This document shows, in pieces, positions 7,170 to 9,148 of a stretch of 9,148 bases of DNA (positions are counted from its first letter, which is position 1; each line of letters begins with the position of its first letter). This DNA is from an uncultured bacterium (GTDB lineage: Bacteria; Verrucomicrobiota; Lentisphaeria; Victivallales; Victivallaceae): assembly GCA_949286445.1 (NCBI GenBank), contig CASECL010000022.1:1-9148 (forward strand), written 5' to 3'. The notes under the pieces are model-generated. The model worked only from the letters and a program-made list of their open reading frames with translations, did not search any database and was not told where the DNA came from. A program made the translations under genes and the position numbers.

Positions 7170-7772
7170 ATGAAACAGATATTCAAAAAAATCACCGTCT
7201 TTTTACTGTTGTCGGGATTGTTGGCTCCCTTCGCCCTCTCCGGAAATACAGACACGGAAAAAATTGTTAAAACAGAGCCTCCTCAGATAGGAATAATCGG
7301 AATGAATGAAGTCAACCTGCCTGCAATCAGCCATGGAGTCGGGTTGTTCAATCCCCCCTGGACGGCTCTTCAACTGGGAATAAGTAAGGAAGCGTCGCTT
7401 TTTGACGGAGAGACTGCCCTTTACGGTCTTGGCCTGCAGCTTTTTACCGGGACATTTCAGAAAAGCGGCGGGGGAATACAGTTCGCCACCGCGATGCTGT
7501 TGAATGAAAACGACTTTTACGGTGTTAATTTTTCCATAGTCAATGCCGCATACAAAGGTTTTTACGGCATTCAGACCGGGGTGGTGAATTACGCCACAGA
7601 AAATGGCGGAGCTCAAATTGGCGCAGTAAATTGCTCTTACAAGAAAAATTTCCTCCAGATCGGACTTTTTAACGCCGCCAGAAGCGGTTTGCAGATCGGT
7701 CTGATCAACAGCAATCAGAACTCAATATTGCCGATAAGTATCGGGATAAATTACTCTCCGGAAGAAAAATAA
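7170..7772 (+). CDS. Exported QIGxxN-repeat protein, function unknown
   Basis: A 200-residue protein starting with a clear signal peptide (MKQIFKKITVFLLLSGLLAP, likely cut near ALSG at 22-25). The C-terminal half carries four regular units with the core [GF]-x-Q-[IT]-G-x-x-N: GIQTGVVN (133-140), GAQIGAVN (147-154), FLQIGLFN (161-168) and GLQIGLIN (173-180), with 12-14 residue spacing. Weaker related strands occur earlier (ALQLGI at 66-71, GLQLFTG at 88-94, GIQFAT at 102-107). Alternating small and hydrophobic residues suggest short beta strands. This recalls bacterial surface-repeat proteins described with GxQIGLxN units; that is recollection, not a search. I start it at 7170, where AAAGGTGG lies just upstream and the signal peptide begins; an in-frame ATG at 7143 would add nine charged residues. 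Its stop overlaps the next start. Confidence 0.8.
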   Translation: MKQIFKKITVFLLLSGLLAPFALSGNTDTEKIVKTEPPQIGIIGMNEVNLPAISHGVGLFNPPWTALQLGISKEASLFDGETALYGLGLQLFTGTFQKSGGGIQFATAMLLNENDFYGVNFSIVNAAYKGFYGIQTGVVNYATENGGAQIGAVNCSYKKNFLQIGLFNAARSGLQIGLINSNQNSILPISIGINYSPEEK

Positions 7773-8755
7773 TGCCGCTCAAAAATAATTTTTCCCGCAA
7801 TATGCCGATGCAAAGACTGTCTCAGAAAAATCTCCGGATATATCCCCGGATGATGGCGGCAAATTTTGCTGTTTTAATATTTCTTTTCACCTTTTCAGCC
7901 GCCGCGCTGGATTTTGATTTAAAGCGCAGTTCGAAGGGCGAAGAAAACTCCATTGTCGCAGCGGTAAATGGAGAAGCGGTTACCTTGAAAGAGGTGCTGG
8001 AAGAAAGCCTTTCAAGAGAGCTCTCTCTTTATGCCGCCAATGACAGCTCTGAAACCTATGCCGCAGTGGAAAAATTCCGCCGGCAGGTGCTGGATGAAAT
8101 TATCGACCGGAAATTGCTGCTGGATGAATACAAACGCCAGCCTTTTGAAATTCCCTCCCAGTATCTGGAGAGTTTTCTGGATGATTTGGCTGTAAGCTAT
8201 GGCTGCCGTACCCGGAGCGAGTTTTCCGCCAAGTTGAGAAGCCAGGGTACCTCAATGGAGGAATTCCGGGAAAAGGCCCGGCAAAGACTGATCGTCCAGG
8301 CCATGCTGGGCAGACTGTTCGCCGCCAAACTTAATGTCACCCCAAAAATGGTGGCCGAATACATGGCAAAACAGAAAACACCGCCTGAAAAAGAAGTTCA
8401 TTTCTTCCTTATCCAAAGCCGTAAGGAAATGAAAATCAAGGATGAAAAAGAATTTCTCCAGCTGGCAAAAACCAATTCACCACAGTCAGACGGCGATTTC
8501 TCCTGGTGCGAAGTCAGCCGCCTGCGCCCGGAATTCCGGGAAGCTCTGGAAAAAATAAAGATCGGCGAAATAACACCCCCTATCAAACTCGATGATGGAA
8601 TATTCTATCTGCTGAAAAAAGATGAGCGGCTCACCGCTTCCGGAGGAGTCGATGCGGCAAAAGCCAGGGAAATACTGGAACAGGAACAGCGAACCGCATT
8701 GAAAAACGAATATATCGCCGAATTAAGAAAAAATTCAATTATCAAATACTACTGA
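7772..8755 (+). CDS. SurA/PpiC-like periplasmic chaperone
   Basis: The 327-residue protein has the order of SurA-type foldases: a membrane or signal segment (about 28-46, FAVLIFLFTFSAAALDF), a SurA_N-like helical region (about 58-200, starting IVAAVNGEAVTLKEV and including LDEIIDRKLLLDEY), one parvulin-like domain (about 207-284), and a C-terminal helix. The parvulin part is short: the usual GGDLGW is DGDFSWCE (240-247), followed by RPEFREALEKIKIGEITPPIKLDDGIFYLLKKDE. It probably binds unfolded outer-membrane proteins; isomerase activity is doubtful. The start overlaps the previous stop (TAATG), with GGAAG 7-8 bases upstream, so translation is coupled. It gives an unusually long 27-residue N-region; the Met at 27 or 28 would give a classical signal peptide but lacks a ribosome binding site. 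Confidence 0.82.
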   Translation: MPLKNNFSRNMPMQRLSQKNLRIYPRMMAANFAVLIFLFTFSAAALDFDLKRSSKGEENSIVAAVNGEAVTLKEVLEESLSRELSLYAANDSSETYAAVEKFRRQVLDEIIDRKLLLDEYKRQPFEIPSQYLESFLDDLAVSYGCRTRSEFSAKLRSQGTSMEEFREKARQRLIVQAMLGRLFAAKLNVTPKMVAEYMAKQKTPPEKEVHFFLIQSRKEMKIKDEKEFLQLAKTNSPQSDGDFSWCEVSRLRPEFREALEKIKIGEITPPIKLDDGIFYLLKKDERLTASGGVDAAKAREILEQEQRTALKNEYIAELRKNSIIKYY

Positions 8756-8773
8756 ATACTTTTAAAAAAGTAT
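8756..8773. repeat. AT-rich perfect inverted repeat
   Basis: ATACTTTT (8756-8763) and AAAAGTAT (8766-8773) form a perfect 8-bp stem with a 2-base loop directly after the last stop codon. No T-run follows. A degenerate version (tagttttttaaaagagta, about 9046-9063) precedes the second copy of the 83-base repeat, so it may be the left edge of that element rather than a terminator. Confidence 0.6.
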
Positions 8774-8786
8774 AAATAAAGAATAC

Positions 8787-8869
8787 TGCGGGAAGGAAAA
8801 ACCCTTCTCCGGAAAATGTTTTTTTGAAAAAAAGAATACTGCGGGAAGGAAAAACCTTTTAAGGAAAGG
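8787..8869 (+). repeat. 83-base direct repeat, copy 1
   Basis: This stretch matches 9066-9148 at 81 of 83 positions (differences at 8838 and 8861). Internally it contains the 17-mer tgcgggaaggaaaaacc twice, 53 bases apart (8787-8803, 8840-8856), and a 7T-G-7A palindrome (8819-8833). It has no coding character. It looks like a non-coding dispersed repeat; the two copies alone cannot show how widespread it is. Confidence 0.93.
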
Positions 8870-8885
8870 TTCTTTCCTTCCCGCA
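8840..8885. repeat. Large hairpin in the repeat element
   Basis: Thirteen bases at 8840-8852 are a perfect reverse complement of 8873-8885. Inside, AACCTTT (8853-8859) pairs with AAAGGTT (8865-8871), leaving a single bulged C at 8872 and a 5-base loop. The result is a 20-bp, nearly perfect hairpin. There is no T-run on the plus strand, so a classical intrinsic terminator is unlikely. The shape resembles REP or other palindromic elements placed after operons, where they can protect mRNA ends or bind proteins. The second copy of the element reaches the window edge before its right arm. Confidence 0.88.
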
Positions 8886-8914
8886 CCCATCCTTTTCCAA
8901 ACCTTTTCGGGATA

Positions 8915-8945
8915 CATTGCTTCAATTTCATAAATTGAAGCAATG
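8915..8945. repeat. Perfect 14-bp palindrome
   Basis: CATTGCTTCAATTT (8915-8928) and AAATTGAAGCAATG (8932-8945) are exact reverse complements around the 3-base loop cat. Neither side has a T-run, so it does not look like a terminator. It lies between the two 83-base copies and may be a protein-binding site, part of a larger mobile palindromic element, or a small RNA hairpin. Confidence 0.85.
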
Positions 8946-9065
8946 GTCGCCAATGCATAAAATACAAAAGCAAAAAAAGCACACCGGAAATCAGGATAAG
9001 AATGGATTTTGCCAGTGTACGGAAAAGAAGAACATTTTACCCGCGTAGTTTTTTAAAAGAGTAAG

Positions 9066-9148
9066 TGCGGGAAGGAAAAACCCTTCTCCGGAAAATGTTT
9101 TTTTGAAAAAAAGAATCCTGCGGGAAGGAAAAACCTTTTGAGGAAAGG
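9066..9148 (+). repeat. 83-base direct repeat, copy 2 (runs off the window)
   Basis: Same unit as 8787-8869 with two substitutions (c at 9117, g at 9140). The 17-mer occurs at 9066-9082 and 9119-9135. The window ends exactly where the match ends, so the true repeat is probably longer; by analogy the next ~16 bases would supply the right arm of the large hairpin. Confidence 0.92.

Noticed and set aside
8749..8982. Minus-strand open frames over the repeat region
   Set aside because: They translate the repeats and hairpins themselves; composition is low complexity and no start signal is present.
8787..9148. CRISPR array
   Set aside because: The four 17-mers are spaced irregularly (53, 226, 53 bases), the spacing DNA is itself repeated, and no cas gene is nearby.

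Overview
This window looks like a core chromosomal segment from a Gram-negative bacterium. The evidence is a Kdo-pathway sugar-phosphate isomerase (KdsD/KpsF), three proteins with export signals including a SurA-like periplasmic chaperone, and a standard RecA. Coding DNA is moderately GC-rich (one hand-counted 60-base line at 1081 is 34/60 G+C). The leftmost ~530 bases are much more AT-rich (lines at 181 and 241 are 17/60 and 16/60). I cannot fix the taxon from sequence alone. A member of the PVC group such as Lentisphaerota is my guess from overall feel, not a demonstrated assignment.

Layout from left to right. Bases 1-524 are AT-rich and hold no gene I can support. A tRNA-Lys(CUU) lies on the minus strand at 573-648, with its own promoter and a clear intrinsic terminator (525-554). 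Divergent from it, a good sigma70-type promoter (727-755) drives hisE (777-1040) and hisG (1050-1895), followed 51 nt later by kdsD/kpsF (1947-2921). HisG and HisE catalyse steps 1 and 2 of histidine synthesis, and KdsD starts the Kdo branch of LPS synthesis. A 350-base GC-rich intergenic region with hairpin potential precedes recA (3272-4345).

The right half looks like an envelope cluster. It contains a large exported TPR-repeat protein (4517-7075), a small exported protein ending in four QIGxxN-type repeats (7170-7772), and a SurA/PpiC-like protein with a reduced parvulin domain (7772-8755) whose start overlaps the previous stop. The last two are clearly co-translated, and the TPR gene sits 94 nt upstream on the same strand. 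A plausible joint role is handling or building outer-membrane or surface proteins; this is inference from architecture.

The window ends in non-coding repeat DNA (8756-9148). It holds two 83-base direct copies (81/83 identical) of an element built around the 17-mer tgcgggaaggaaaaacc. One copy is completed by an inverted arm into a ~46-base hairpin, and a separate perfect 14-bp palindrome lies between the copies. This looks like a dispersed REP/MITE-type element and is the least explained part of the window.
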